From JAYQKL01 sp965243245 (GTDB lineage Bacteria > Pseudomonadota > Alphaproteobacteria > RS24), in NCBI GenBank assembly GCA_965243245.1, contig OZ251536.1, forward strand, positions 310,001-374,000: 64,000 nucleotides of DNA, given 5' to 3'. Shown piece after piece: positions 25,478 to 34,960 of this stretch. The position numbers and the translations under genes are program-made. Below the pieces are notes generated by a model. It was not told the origin of the DNA, ran no database searches, and saw only the letters and a program-made list of their open reading frames with translations. The stretch's first letter is position 1. Each line of letters opens with the position of its first letter.

Positions 25478-27184
25478 TTATCTTTGAAAGATAGTTTCTC
25501 CATCTTTAATCGTCTGCATGACCTGAATGTCTTTAATGGCGGACGGCGCGACTGTCAGAGGATTGGCGTTGAGAATAATCATGTCCGCTTTTTTACCCAC
25601 TTCAAGGCTTCCTTTACTGTTTTCTTCAAAGTGCTGATAGGCGGCATTAAGAGTTAGGGCTTTAAGAGCTTCTAGCGGTAATATGCGTTGGCGCGCGCCT
25701 AATTCTTTACCCGAAGAGGTTATGCGATTAACCGCGACCCATGCTGAACGCAACGGATCTGGTGTAACGATTGGTGCATCATCATGCAAAGTGAACACGA
25801 TACCTTTGGCGATAGCTGACCCGGTTGGACTAATCCGCTGGGCGCGGGTATTGCCCAGAAAAATATCGCGGTGGCGGTCGCCCCAAAAATAAACATGGTC
25901 AACAAAAAAGGAAGGGAGCATGTTTAATTTTTTTGCGGCATCTAACTGATCTTCCCGCATGGTTTGAGCATGAATAATAACCGGCCGTATCTCGGCATCG
26001 GGATAAGCCGCGCTGGCTTTTTTGACAGCCTTAATATAAAGATCTGTTGCGGCATCGCCATTTGTATGCACCAAAAGCGGGGTATTTTGTGAATAAGCGC
26101 GCATGACAAGGCTTGAAAAAAGGGCTTCATCCAGATGAGCATAGCCTCTGTATCCTGCTTCATGGTGAGGCAAATGGCTGTGATAGGGTTGAGATAAATA
26201 GCCTGTGAACCCTTGAATGGAGCCATCGAGTACAATTTTATACCCGCCAAGACGATATTTACCTTGATACTCTTTGGAAGCTTTAATGGCCGGTTGACGC
26301 AGGTTCGCTAAACGCTGATAGGCAACAAGGTCAAGCGGCATCGCCTTCGCACCAGACATGCCAGACATAGCGACATATATTTTTTCAATATCTGGCGTGC
26401 TGGCATGGTCAACGACGGTTGTATAGCCCTTTGCGGCCAATAAATACATGGTTTTGAGATAGCTTGCAAAAAGCTCTTGCGGGTTGGGTTTGGGCAGCAA
26501 ACCTTCCAGATAGCTCATGGCGGCTTCTTCAAGGACTCCATTTGGCTCTTTTGTGTTTGCAAGACGCCGAATGATACCCCCTGAGGGATTTTGTGTTTTT
26601 GCTGTTATGCCGACTTTCTCAAGCGCGGCTGTATTTAGCACTGTGAAGTGGAAAGAAATGTGAATCACAAAAACAGGATGCTCGCGCGAAATTTTATCTA
26701 AATCAAATTTTGTTGGATGGCGCATCTCCTTAAGCAATGTGTCATCATAGCCAATGGCAAAAACGGGTTGTCCTTTTGGCGTAACCTTTGCGACCGTGCG
26801 CAATTTAGCGATAAGCTTTTCTATACTGTCAATATCGCCCTCTGGGGGGGGATCGATATTAGCCAGCTGGCTCTTGAGCGCGATGAAGGGGAAGTGGGCA
26901 TGGGTTTGAAAAAAACCGGGCATAAGCGTTTTGCCATCAAGCTCCACTTGCTTTGTTGTCTTGCTTTGGTGTTTAAGAACATGGCGTTTTTTACCAACAG
27001 CAATAATGATACCATCTTTAACGGCGAGGGCTTCTGCGGCGCGCGGGGTTACAAGTGTCAGCACGTTACCATTTAAATAAATAGTATCGGCTTGTTCATA
27101 TTCTTTGGGCGCATCACAGGCTATTAGCGGTCCTGCGAGCATACTCAAAAAGATAAATTTAAATAGTTTATGTCGTGTGGGCAT
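25478..27184 (-). CDS. Lipoprotein amidohydrolase (amidohydrolase-3, YtcJ-like)
   Basis: A 568-residue metal-dependent hydrolase. The first metal motif is FFQTHAHF after LDGKTLMPG; IHAQTMREDQLDAA and FTLHDDAPIVTPDPLRSAWV supply later metal and catalytic residues. The N-terminus has a lipoprotein signal with lipobox LIAC (Cys near residue 23), so it is probably anchored facing the periplasm, unlike most cytoplasmic YtcJ proteins. Overlaps the MFS gene by 17 nt. It may split an amide bond, for example an amino-acid conjugate, before uptake; this is inference. Confidence 0.8.
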   Translation of the reverse strand: MPTRHKLFKFIFLSMLAGPLIACDAPKEYEQADTIYLNGNVLTLVTPRAAEALAVKDGIIIAVGKKRHVLKHQSKTTKQVELDGKTLMPGFFQTHAHFPFIALKSQLANIDPPPEGDIDSIEKLIAKLRTVAKVTPKGQPVFAIGYDDTLLKEMRHPTKFDLDKISREHPVFVIHISFHFTVLNTAALEKVGITAKTQNPSGGIIRRLANTKEPNGVLEEAAMSYLEGLLPKPNPQELFASYLKTMYLLAAKGYTTVVDHASTPDIEKIYVAMSGMSGAKAMPLDLVAYQRLANLRQPAIKASKEYQGKYRLGGYKIVLDGSIQGFTGYLSQPYHSHLPHHEAGYRGYAHLDEALFSSLVMRAYSQNTPLLVHTNGDAATDLYIKAVKKASAAYPDAEIRPVIIHAQTMREDQLDAAKKLNMLPSFFVDHVYFWGDRHRDIFLGNTRAQRISPTGSAIAKGIVFTLHDDAPIVTPDPLRSAWVAVNRITSSGKELGARQRILPLEALKALTLNAAYQHFEENSKGSLEVGKKADMIILNANPLTVAPSAIKDIQVMQTIKDGETIFQR

Positions 27185-28373
27185 TATTTTTATCCAAATC
27201 TTGAGGTGATTGTTCTTTGGGTGATTGTTCTTTAGATGATTGCCTTGATGTTAGCGCAAAATAATAAAGTGCAGGCAGGAGCGAACAAAGGATGACAAAG
27301 AAATAAAGATTATCATAATCGCCCCCTGATATTAGCACTCCAGCGACCCGCGCGCCCGCAACCGAGCTTATAGCAAAAGCTGTCGGCACAAACATGACCA
27401 GCCTGTTAGAGCTGTCATGGCGCACAATGCCGGCCGTTTGATAGATACAGCCAAGCGTAAAGCCAAACTCCCAAACCCATGTTGATAACATAATTTGGGT
27501 GAAGCTAGTTGAAAAATAAAGCCCCAAAGAACCGCAAGTGATAATAGCAAAGCAAATAAGGTTTGGATATTTTGTTCCCGCCTTTGCGCCAATCACAGCA
27601 CCAATAATACCCGCCGCGCCTCCAAGAATTTTTAAAACAGAAAACAGCAGGCTCATTTGTTCTGGTTTGGGATTATAGGCGCTGGCGATTTCGCCGATAA
27701 AAATCCATAGACCGACATTGGCAAGGCAGTAAATCAAAAAAATGCCTAAGGCAATATATGATCTTTTCGCCGTCATCCAATCAGGCAGAGCCGCAGGCGT
27801 ATCAGAATTTTGAATACTGGTTTTTTGCGGCATGAAAAATATACCAAGACTTAAAATCATAATAAAACCAGCTAATGCATAAGCCGCGCCAGCATATTGA
27901 TATTTATTAATAAATAGAATTGGTAAAACGAATAATAAAGCAGAAATTGCGATAAGCTCAACGCTTACTCTTGTACCAAAAGCACGTTCTTCATCGGACA
28001 TTTCTGCCAAAATACGCATACACAAAGAATGCATAAATGAGCAAAAAAACCCAAAACATAACCAACTTATTTGCAGAATAATTCCGCTATTATGTGCCGA
28101 AACAATCAGTGAGCTAGCGGCTAAAATGGCAGTTACCACTGAAAATAATCGCCACGGGACGCGGTCAACCCATAAAGGCGCGGTTAATGTTCCCACAAGA
28201 TAACCAAAAAAAGCAATGCTTGATAAATTTGCTTTATCTGTGCTTGTCATGTTCATGCTCGCATCAAAGCTACTCAGCAACAAAGGCATCGTATTGAACG
28301 GCACCCCGCCAATGGAGGATACAAGCGATACAAAAATAGTAACCATGAATGCGCAAGACATAAGTTGTGCCAT
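27168..28373 (-). CDS. Major facilitator superfamily transporter
   Basis: A 401-residue, 12-helix MFS protein with regularly spaced hydrophobic segments and an intracellular VDRVPWRLF loop after TM2. An AAGGAAC box before the ATG at 28373 makes this the start, rather than a TTG at 28397. The C-terminal tail carries a short tandem repeat (KEQSP twice, 15-nt units). Coupled to the lipoprotein amidohydrolase, it most likely takes up the released product. Confidence 0.82.
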   Translation of the reverse strand: MAQLMSCAFMVTIFVSLVSSIGGVPFNTMPLLLSSFDASMNMTSTDKANLSSIAFFGYLVGTLTAPLWVDRVPWRLFSVVTAILAASSLIVSAHNSGIILQISWLCFGFFCSFMHSLCMRILAEMSDEERAFGTRVSVELIAISALLFVLPILFINKYQYAGAAYALAGFIMILSLGIFFMPQKTSIQNSDTPAALPDWMTAKRSYIALGIFLIYCLANVGLWIFIGEIASAYNPKPEQMSLLFSVLKILGGAAGIIGAVIGAKAGTKYPNLICFAIITCGSLGLYFSTSFTQIMLSTWVWEFGFTLGCIYQTAGIVRHDSSNRLVMFVPTAFAISSVAGARVAGVLISGGDYDNLYFFVILCSLLPALYYFALTSRQSSKEQSPKEQSPQDLDKNNAHTT

Positions 28374-28406
28374 TTTTTGTTCCTTAAAGGATTTCAAAAG
28401 TAAAAC

Positions 28407-29285
28407 TTAATAAACAATAGCAGGGTTAGGAGCATTGGGTGAGCCAAGCATCTTGCGATGTGATGGCGGTTGCTTATTGTCTCTATCCATAAGTTGATAT
28501 CGCTCCTTAGCAATTTCAGCCCCAATTAAAGTGTGTCCTGAAATTTCATCAGCCTTTTCATCACAAGCCATGGCATATAAAATATGACCTGTGAATTGCG
28601 GTGTTTCAGCCATTTTCATAAACTCTTCATATTGTTCAGGATGAACTTTAGCAGCAATTAACGCGCGTTCAGTCAAGAGAGGCCCCATCCAAATAGAAAC
28701 ACTTTGCACATTATGAGGCTTTAAATCGACCGCCATATCATGGGCAAATTTATCAATACCCGCCTTTTGCGCCCCATAAGCAGGACCATGCATATAGCAA
28801 CTTGCACCAAATGAAGACCCAAACGCAATAAGCCCTGATTTTTGTTCAACCATTATTTTTGCCGCATACCAACTTGCAACATAAGCCGACCGCAATCCCA
28901 CATCAAGAATCCCTTGCGCCGCAAGTTCTTTTTCCCAAAATGGTTTTTGCTCAATCAACTGATGGTGAATATTCGTTGCATTATTAACCAGAATATCCAG
29001 CCGTCCTTGTTCTTTTTTGATCTGGTCAAAAAGAGCTTCCACTTGTGCATCATCGCTGTGGTCGCAAATCACCCCAATACCTTTACCGCCTGCATCATTG
29101 ATCTCTTGAGCTGTTTCAGCAACCGTACCGGGAAGCGGTGTGCCATCCCAGCCAAATGCAGAGCCTGTTTGTTGACTACGCCCTGTGACGTAAACGGTCA
29201 TGCCTTTTTCGGCAAAACCGATTGCAATTCCCTTTCCAGCACCACGGCTGGCACCTGTTACAAGAGCAATTTTTGGATTTTTCAC
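28407..29285 (-). CDS. Short-chain dehydrogenase (DHRS1-like)
   Basis: A 292-residue SDR with TGASRGAGKGIA near the N-terminus, NNATNIHHQ, FGSSFGASCYMHGPAYGAQK (serine, tyrosine and lysine of the active site) and a long C-terminal segment. The insertion after TGRSQQTGSA and the DHSDDAQVEALF segment are typical of the DHRS1-type SDRs, some of which act on steroids. First gene of the minus-strand run, divergent from the KstD-like gene. Confidence 0.8.
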   Translation of the reverse strand: MKNPKIALVTGASRGAGKGIAIGFAEKGMTVYVTGRSQQTGSAFGWDGTPLPGTVAETAQEINDAGGKGIGVICDHSDDAQVEALFDQIKKEQGRLDILVNNATNIHHQLIEQKPFWEKELAAQGILDVGLRSAYVASWYAAKIMVEQKSGLIAFGSSFGASCYMHGPAYGAQKAGIDKFAHDMAVDLKPHNVQSVSIWMGPLLTERALIAAKVHPEQYEEFMKMAETPQFTGHILYAMACDEKADEISGHTLIGAEIAKERYQLMDRDNKQPPSHRKMLGSPNAPNPAIVY

Positions 29286-29455
29286 TTTATAATCTCCCTA
29301 TATAAGTTAATAATAAGTTATCAGACAAACTGAATTGCGCAATATTTTCTTGCAAGATATCTGTATATTTTCTGTTGCGTTTTTTTGTCAGTCGCCTGTA
29401 TTGGATATTTTCGGTATGAATTTTATGTTTTTCGCTCATACTGTGGAGGAAAATT
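29286..29455. promoter_or_regulatory. Divergent promoter region, SDR / KstD-like flavoprotein
   Basis: A 170-nt interval with TTGCGCAATAT at 29335-29345, whose core ATTGCGCAAT is a perfect palindrome. The same 11-mer occurs before the SDR operon at 34928-34938. The plus-strand gene has a GTGGAGGAAA ribosome site. Likely regulator-binding region for both divergent units. Confidence 0.5.
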
Positions 29456-31156
29456 ATGACACCGCAGTCACCTAACTGGTTTTCGGATATTAAGGCCGCT
29501 CATATTATTGAAGAATTTGATGCGTTTGAATGGAGTGAACAGGCTGATATTCTTGTTGTTGGGCTTGGCGGCGCAGGGGTTGCGACGGCTCTGCAAGGGC
29601 TTGAAAACGGATTAACGGTGACAGCTTTAGACCGTTTTGCTGGCGGCGGTGCAACCAAGGCAAGTGGCGGTGTTTTTTATGCTGGCGGCGCAACGGCACT
29701 GCAAAAAGAAGCCAATATCAAAGACACCCCCGATAATATGTATAATTACCTCAAACTTGAGGTCGAGGATATTGTCAAGCCAGAGACTCTAAAAGAGTTT
29801 TGTAAGACAAGTGCTCAAACAGTTGATTGGATGATGAAGCACGGCGTGGATTTCAGAGCCACCGTTTGGCCAAAGAAAACCTCTTATCCTGCTCCTGAAT
29901 ATTTTCTTTATCATAGTGATAATACGTTGGTTTCAAACTACAAAAAACACGCCAAGCCCGCCGCGCGCGGACATCGCGGATATGTCCCCATTGAACAAGG
30001 GCGCAAAGCAACCAATCTAGGTGGCTCACTTTTTGACCCGCTGAAAGCCGCCGCCTTGTCAAAAGGCATGGTCTTCCATGATTTCACGCAAGTCCAACAG
30101 CTTGTGATTGACAAAAAAGAGCGTGTTTGCGGTGTCTGTGTTCACTATTTTGAAGACCAAGCCCTAAAAGATAAATACAAAAATTATCTTGCTAAAGCCA
30201 ATCGGTATTTCTTGATGTGGGCACCGATTTTGCCGGGGTATAAATTTTTCTTTAAGCGGGGCTTATCATTTTTAATGAAAGCGCGTGCCCTTGAAGTCCA
30301 ACGCCAAATACGTTTTATGGGGGCTAAAAAAGCAGTGATGTTATCGGCAGGGGGCTTTGTCTTTAACCAAGACATGATGGCGCATTATGCCCCCAAATTC
30401 ACTGAGGTTTTCCCGCTTGGCACTGAGGGTGATAATGGCGCAGGCATCAGATTAGGGCAAACCGCTCATGGTCAGGTTAAAAATATGCACCGCATCAGCC
30501 CATGGCGTTTTATCAATCCGCCTATATCATTTGCGCGGGGGATGATTGTTAATAAATATGGCAAGCGTTTTATTAATGAAACGGTTTATGGCGCAACTTT
30601 GGGGGTCGAGCTTGGCGAAAACCAAGAGGGTACGGCTTGGTTGATTTTAAATAAAACTCTTATTAAAAAGGCAATGGATGATGTTAGCGGTGGCAAGGCA
30701 CTTGCGTTTCAACGTGATCTGGCACGGCTTAATGTTTGGTTTGGTTCTTTTAAAGCCAAAACCCTTGAGGGGCTTGCCGCTAAAACGAATTTGCCGCTTG
30801 AAGCTTTGCGCAATGAGATAGAACAATATAAAAAAGCATATTGCGGGGAAATCAACGATGCGTTTGGCAAAGAAAGGGCTGATTTAGGGGATTTGTCTCA
30901 AGGTCCTTTTTACGCCATTAACATTAGTATGAATGCTAAATTATTGCCTTGCCCTGCGATTACCTTAGGCGGATTAGTTGTTGAAGAATCATCTGGACTT
31001 GTTCTTAATATGAAAACTCAAAAACCTATTCTTGGCCTTTATGCGGCAGGGCGGAATGCTATTGGTATTTGCTCGCAAAACTATATTAGCGGTTTGTCGA
31101 TTTCTGATTGTATTTTTTCGGGGCGTCGGGCGGCTAATCACATGGCTCATAATTAA
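29456..31156 (+). CDS. FAD-dependent 3-ketosteroid dehydrogenase-like flavoprotein
   Basis: A 566-residue flavoprotein of the FAD_binding_2 family (fumarate reductase/3-ketosteroid dehydrogenase). The dinucleotide-binding motif VVGLGGAGVATALQG sits near residues 34-48, KASGGVFYAGG follows, and the C-terminal FAD-contacting AAGRNAIGICSQNYISGLS closes the fold. No signal peptide or heme motif. Given the flanking SDRs and steroid genes, introduction of a ring-A double bond (KstD) is the leading idea, but the family also covers other dehydrogenases and no diagnostic active-site tyrosines could be assigned by eye. It heads a plus-strand operon of four genes. Confidence 0.7.
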   Translation: MTPQSPNWFSDIKAAHIIEEFDAFEWSEQADILVVGLGGAGVATALQGLENGLTVTALDRFAGGGATKASGGVFYAGGATALQKEANIKDTPDNMYNYLKLEVEDIVKPETLKEFCKTSAQTVDWMMKHGVDFRATVWPKKTSYPAPEYFLYHSDNTLVSNYKKHAKPAARGHRGYVPIEQGRKATNLGGSLFDPLKAAALSKGMVFHDFTQVQQLVIDKKERVCGVCVHYFEDQALKDKYKNYLAKANRYFLMWAPILPGYKFFFKRGLSFLMKARALEVQRQIRFMGAKKAVMLSAGGFVFNQDMMAHYAPKFTEVFPLGTEGDNGAGIRLGQTAHGQVKNMHRISPWRFINPPISFARGMIVNKYGKRFINETVYGATLGVELGENQEGTAWLILNKTLIKKAMDDVSGGKALAFQRDLARLNVWFGSFKAKTLEGLAAKTNLPLEALRNEIEQYKKAYCGEINDAFGKERADLGDLSQGPFYAINISMNAKLLPCPAITLGGLVVEESSGLVLNMKTQKPILGLYAAGRNAIGICSQNYISGLSISDCIFSGRRAANHMAHN

Positions 31157-31177
31157 TATGAAAAAAGGAGAAAAATC

Positions 31178-31972
31178 ATGTCTAAATTAGAAAATAAAAT
31201 TGCCGTTATTGCAGGCGGTGCACGCGGTATTGGCGGCGCAACATCTCAGTTGTTTGCTGAAAACGGCGCGAAAGTTGTTATCGCTGACTTGCTGGAAAAA
31301 GAAGGTCAGGCACTGGCTGCTAAACTTGGCCATATGGCGATATTCGTCAAGCATGATGTAACAGATGAAAAGGCTTGGAAAGATGTTATGGCGCAGGCTG
31401 AAAAGACATTTGGCGGCGTTGATATTCTGGTCAACTGTGCGGGTATTCTTGACTTTTGCGGACTTGACCAAGCAAAAGTTGACGTCATGCGGCGCACCAT
31501 TGATGTTAATTTGATGGGGGTAATTATCGGCACACAAGCAGCGATTGAACCTATGCGCAAACGCGGCGGGGGGGCGATTGTTAATATCTCATCTGCTGAT
31601 GGTATAATTGCCAGCAATGCCCATGCCGCTTATGTTGCTTCAAAGTGGGGCGTAACAGGCTTCACTAAGGCGGCGGCTTTGGAATTGGGACTAGAAAATA
31701 TTCGCGTTAATTCCGTTCACCCCGGCGGGGTCTACACGCCTTTGGCCAATATGCAAGGTCTTAGCCGTGAAGATTTTGATGGTAATTTCAAAATGTATAC
31801 CGCTCAAAGAGGGTGCGACCCAATTGATATTGCCAAGGGTGTTTTGTTCTTTGCAAGCACTGATAGTGATTATTGCATGGGCTCGCAACTTGCCATTGAT
31901 GGCGGGCTAACAGCAGGGCTTTACTATTATGGCTCGCCGGGCTCGCCAAACATCAAAATTAGCGAGGCATAA
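31178..31972 (+). CDS. Short-chain dehydrogenase, hydroxysteroid-dehydrogenase-like
   Basis: A 264-residue classical SDR: AGGARGIGGATS, NCAGILDF, NISSADGI and YVASKWGVTGFTKAAALELG. The segment VNLMGVIIGTQAAIEPM and the VHPGGVYTPLAN loop resemble 3-alpha/20-beta hydroxysteroid dehydrogenases. An AAAAAGGAGAAA ribosome site precedes it, 21 nt after the KstD-like stop. Oxidation of a ring hydroxyl before KstD is a sensible role in this context. Confidence 0.8.
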   Translation: MSKLENKIAVIAGGARGIGGATSQLFAENGAKVVIADLLEKEGQALAAKLGHMAIFVKHDVTDEKAWKDVMAQAEKTFGGVDILVNCAGILDFCGLDQAKVDVMRRTIDVNLMGVIIGTQAAIEPMRKRGGGAIVNISSADGIIASNAHAAYVASKWGVTGFTKAAALELGLENIRVNSVHPGGVYTPLANMQGLSREDFDGNFKMYTAQRGCDPIDIAKGVLFFASTDSDYCMGSQLAIDGGLTAGLYYYGSPGSPNIKISEA

Positions 31973-32019
31973 TAGCCAAAATATGAGCTACTTTGTTGCA
32001 TAATCTTTGGAGATTAAAA

Positions 32020-33171
32020 ATGCAATTTGAGTTTAAAACAGTTCGTCACATTGAGTTCGGCATGGATCGAGTGCAGGATTTAGCAACTCTGGTGGATGAA
32101 AACTTTGACGGGCAAAATATTTTTGTTATTTCTGATAAAGGGGTGCAAGATACCGGGCTTTTAGTGCCTATAATTGAACGATTAGAGGCTAAATTTAAGC
32201 TGTGCCTCTATACAGATGTTGTCGCGGACCCGCCTGAGCAGACCATTGATGTTTGTCTTGAGGCGGCAAAGCGTTTTTCGGCAGATATTGTTATCGGTTT
32301 TGGCGGGGGAAGTTCTATGGATACCGCCAAATTAATTGCTGTTCTGCTGAAAAGCAATCAGCCTTTAGCTGATATGTATGGCGTTAATCAAGTAAGAGGA
32401 CAACGCCAAACGCCGCTTATTTTAATTCCGACAACAGCAGGAACAGGCTCAGAAGTCACGCCTATTTCGATTGTTACGACGGGAAAAACCACAAAAATGG
32501 GGGTTGTTTCCAACCAGCTCTATGCGGACTTAGCTGTGCTTGACCCTTGTTTAACCATTAAGCTACCAAGTCATGTTACGGCCGCCACGGGTATAGATGC
32601 CATGGTGCATGCGATTGAGGCTTTTACGTCCAAGCATAAGAAAAACCCGATATCGGATAGATGCGCCGTCCAAGCGTTGCAATTGCTAAGCGGGAGCCTT
32701 ATCGGCGCAATTGAAGACGGCACTAATATCGAAGCGCGAAACAACATGCTTCTGGGGGCGATGCTTGCGGGGCAGGCATTTGCCAATGCGCCCGTTGCGG
32801 CGGTGCATGCTTTGGCTTATCCATTGGGCGGTATTTTTCATGTTTCGCATGGTCTCTCCAATGCGTTGGTTTTACCTTCAGTGCTACGCTTTAATACGGA
32901 GGTTGCGGCACCGCTTTATGCACAACTTGCGCCGCTTTTTGACCCGAAGGCATCGGGCGATGATTTTGCCATGACACAAAGCCTCATTCATAATCTTGAA
33001 AACCTGATTGATTTATCGGGCATTGAGACAAGGCTTTGTCAGCTTGGTATTGGTAAAGAGAATTTGGCTCAACTTGCTGATGATGCAATGTTGCAAACAA
33101 GATTGCTCCAAAACAATCCAAAAGAAGTGATGCGCGATGATGCTTATTGCATTTATGAATCGATTTTATAG
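32020..33171 (+). CDS. Iron-containing alcohol dehydrogenase
   Basis: A 383-residue group III (iron-dependent) alcohol dehydrogenase. GFGGGSSMDTAKL (NAD loop) near 95, TTAGTGSEVTPISIV, the metal-ligand region AVHALAYPLGGIFHVSHGLS with its histidines, and a D..H pair earlier (GIDAMVHAIEAF) are all present. The open frame begins at a TTG (31993), but the ATG at 32020 after TTTGGAGATTAAAA gives the normal family length. Probably oxidises an alcohol intermediate in the same operon as the KstD-like gene. Confidence 0.85.
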   Translation: MQFEFKTVRHIEFGMDRVQDLATLVDENFDGQNIFVISDKGVQDTGLLVPIIERLEAKFKLCLYTDVVADPPEQTIDVCLEAAKRFSADIVIGFGGGSSMDTAKLIAVLLKSNQPLADMYGVNQVRGQRQTPLILIPTTAGTGSEVTPISIVTTGKTTKMGVVSNQLYADLAVLDPCLTIKLPSHVTAATGIDAMVHAIEAFTSKHKKNPISDRCAVQALQLLSGSLIGAIEDGTNIEARNNMLLGAMLAGQAFANAPVAAVHALAYPLGGIFHVSHGLSNALVLPSVLRFNTEVAAPLYAQLAPLFDPKASGDDFAMTQSLIHNLENLIDLSGIETRLCQLGIGKENLAQLADDAMLQTRLLQNNPKEVMRDDAYCIYESIL

Positions 33172-33179
33172 GCTGGATT

Positions 33180-33626
33180 ATGAGTCCTAAACCAGTTGCT
33201 AAAACAAGGGAAGCCTTTTGTCATTTTGCTAATTTGCAAACCCGTTGGAATGATAATGATACTTACGGTCATATAAATAATGCCGTTTATTATGAGTTTT
33301 TTGATAAAGTGGTGAATGATTATCTTATCGCGCACAAGCTCATCACGATTCACGCTGAAACCAGCGCACCTATTGGTTTAGTTGTGGAAACGCGGTGTCA
33401 TTTTTTTGCTCCCATATCTTATCCAGAAACAATTACGGCGGGGCTGTGCGTTACATATATAGGCAATAGCAGTGTTTGTTATGAAATTGGGTTGTTTCAA
33501 GAAACTTCTAAAACTGCGGCGGCGCAAGGCAAGTTTGTTCATGTCTATGTGGACGCACAAAACACAAAACCGCAAAAACTATCCGATGATTTCAAAACCG
33601 TGATGGCAACGCTTATGATGAGCTAA
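33180..33626 (+). CDS. Acyl-CoA thioesterase, 4HBT hot-dog family
   Basis: A 148-residue single hot-dog domain protein. RWNDNDTYGHINNAVYYEFF near residues 21-40 is the 4-hydroxybenzoyl-CoA thioesterase (YbgC-type) signature with the catalytic Asp. It starts 8 nt after the alcohol dehydrogenase stop. It may release CoA from dead-end acyl-CoA intermediates. Last gene of the operon, convergent with the sulfotransferase. Confidence 0.83.
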   Translation: MSPKPVAKTREAFCHFANLQTRWNDNDTYGHINNAVYYEFFDKVVNDYLIAHKLITIHAETSAPIGLVVETRCHFFAPISYPETITAGLCVTYIGNSSVCYEIGLFQETSKTAAAQGKFVHVYVDAQNTKPQKLSDDFKTVMATLMMS

Positions 33627-33659
33627 AAAACAAAGCCTAACCGTTTAAAATATAGGCTT
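33622..33659 (-). terminator. Rho-independent terminator of the sulfotransferase gene
   Basis: On the minus strand AAGCCTA (33659-33653) and TAGGCTT (33639-33633) form a 7-bp stem with a 13-nt loop, followed by TTTGTTTTTT. The stem overlaps the sulfotransferase stop codon. Position and T-run fit intrinsic termination of minus-strand transcription; the same stem could slow the convergent thioesterase transcript. Confidence 0.6.
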
Positions 33660-34800
33660 GCCGATAAGCAGAAAACTTATCTTCAATTTGCGTCTTGGTC
33701 AGATTAAAATCGCTCATGTCATATTGATGCGGCGCACGCGCTTCGCGCTTATTCCCTTCAATCCAGTCACCCATACCGTTGGTAATCGCCGCGGTGATTT
33801 CAATGCCAGCAGAAGCAAGAACTTTCTCGCCAACCGCGATGGGAGCCTCTAATAAATCTGTATATTTTACATCAATAAAGCGCGCCGCATCGGCATTCAG
33901 GCGCGTTTGCATGAAAATTTTCGTCCACTCATGCAACCGCTCAAGCCAAAATGCGCCAATCATTTTAGGGGTAATACTCACCGAACCCATCCGATATAAT
34001 GTTTCCATCATGCTACAATAAGAAGCAACCGTATCGACGGGGTCGCGGTGTGTCATGACGATTTTGGCATCAGGATAAACCTTTAAAACCGCCTCAAGTG
34101 CCATTAAATGACCGGGCGTTTTTAAAACCCAATTTGCGCCTTTACGAGCGGGGTCTTGCCATTGAAAAGATTGAAGAATTTCATATAAATCCTCATAAGG
34201 TTTTTGCCTGTCTTGGTGCATCAACCAAGCGGCGTATGAGGGTATATAATAAGAAGACTCGAGCATGGTGCTTGAAAAAAGTTGACCAAGAATAATAACT
34301 TCCTCATCAGGCTGGTCAAGGCTCATGGGGTGAAGGGACATAATCTCAGGAATCGCCGCCAGCATATGATCCATAATCATTTGCGCCGCCTCTAAGCGAG
34401 GTGTCGGGTCACCGCGCTGTTCATTTGGCAGTAATGTGTAATTTTGCGCTTCATACCATTTGACCGCCGTCATACCATCTGCGGCAGCCAGCATGCGGTG
34501 CATCATCGTGCTACCCGTGCGCGGCAAACCAACGACAATGGTACTCACATTGACCTTTTCTTGTTTGATTTCTGGGTTTTGTTTAACCAATTCAATATGG
34601 CGTAAACGATTGCTCAAGGCACTATTGATCATCGCTTGGGCGCCAAAAAAACCTGCTTCACTCAAACGCGCTTCCAAGCCAAGACATTCAATAAATTTAT
34701 CCAGATAAGCCATAAACCAAGTATCGCCAAAATCAGTTAATTGAGTTTGCTCACAGGCAATAGCAACAAGCTCTGTGCGAGAAGGAAATCTAGGATTCAT
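33637..34800 (-). CDS. Sulfotransferase family protein
   Basis: A 387-residue PAPS-dependent sulfotransferase-like protein. VVGLPRTGSTMMHRML near residue 87 is the 5'-phosphosulfate loop, and IVMTHRDPVDTVASY near 240 supplies the 3'-phosphate-binding Arg/Ser. Proteins of this type occur in actinobacterial and sphingomonad steroid gene sets, and steroids are classic sulfotransferase acceptors, but the bacterial substrate is not known. Transcribed alone from the minus strand, between two plus-strand operons, with its own terminator. Confidence 0.78.
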   Translation of the reverse strand: MNPRFPSRTELVAIACEQTQLTDFGDTWFMAYLDKFIECLGLEARLSEAGFFGAQAMINSALSNRLRHIELVKQNPEIKQEKVNVSTIVVGLPRTGSTMMHRMLAAADGMTAVKWYEAQNYTLLPNEQRGDPTPRLEAAQMIMDHMLAAIPEIMSLHPMSLDQPDEEVIILGQLFSSTMLESSYYIPSYAAWLMHQDRQKPYEDLYEILQSFQWQDPARKGANWVLKTPGHLMALEAVLKVYPDAKIVMTHRDPVDTVASYCSMMETLYRMGSVSITPKMIGAFWLERLHEWTKIFMQTRLNADAARFIDVKYTDLLEAPIAVGEKVLASAGIEITAAITNGMGDWIEGNKREARAPHQYDMSDFNLTKTQIEDKFSAYRQAYILNG

Positions 34801-34910
34801 GTTTTGCTCTAATCTTAATTTAAAAAATGTCGAATTTATCTATAATTGAACATGACAAAAACTTATGTAACATTACTATAAAAGTTTATAATCGCAAATT
34901 ACGAATTAAC

Positions 34911-34952
34911 TTTTGCACAATATACTTTTGCGCAATATGGTGCGCAATACGG
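34911..34952 (+). repeat. Three imperfect copies of TGCRCAATA before the 34961 operon
   Basis: TGCACAATATAC (34914-34925), TGCGCAATATGG (34929-34940) and TGCGCAATACGG (34941-34952) follow one another with 15- and 12-bp spacing, the last one forming the GGAGAG ribosome site. The palindromic core TTGCGCAA also occurs at 29335. Candidate operator array; alternatively tandem-duplication noise. Confidence 0.55.
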
Positions 34953-34960
34953 AGAGAGAT

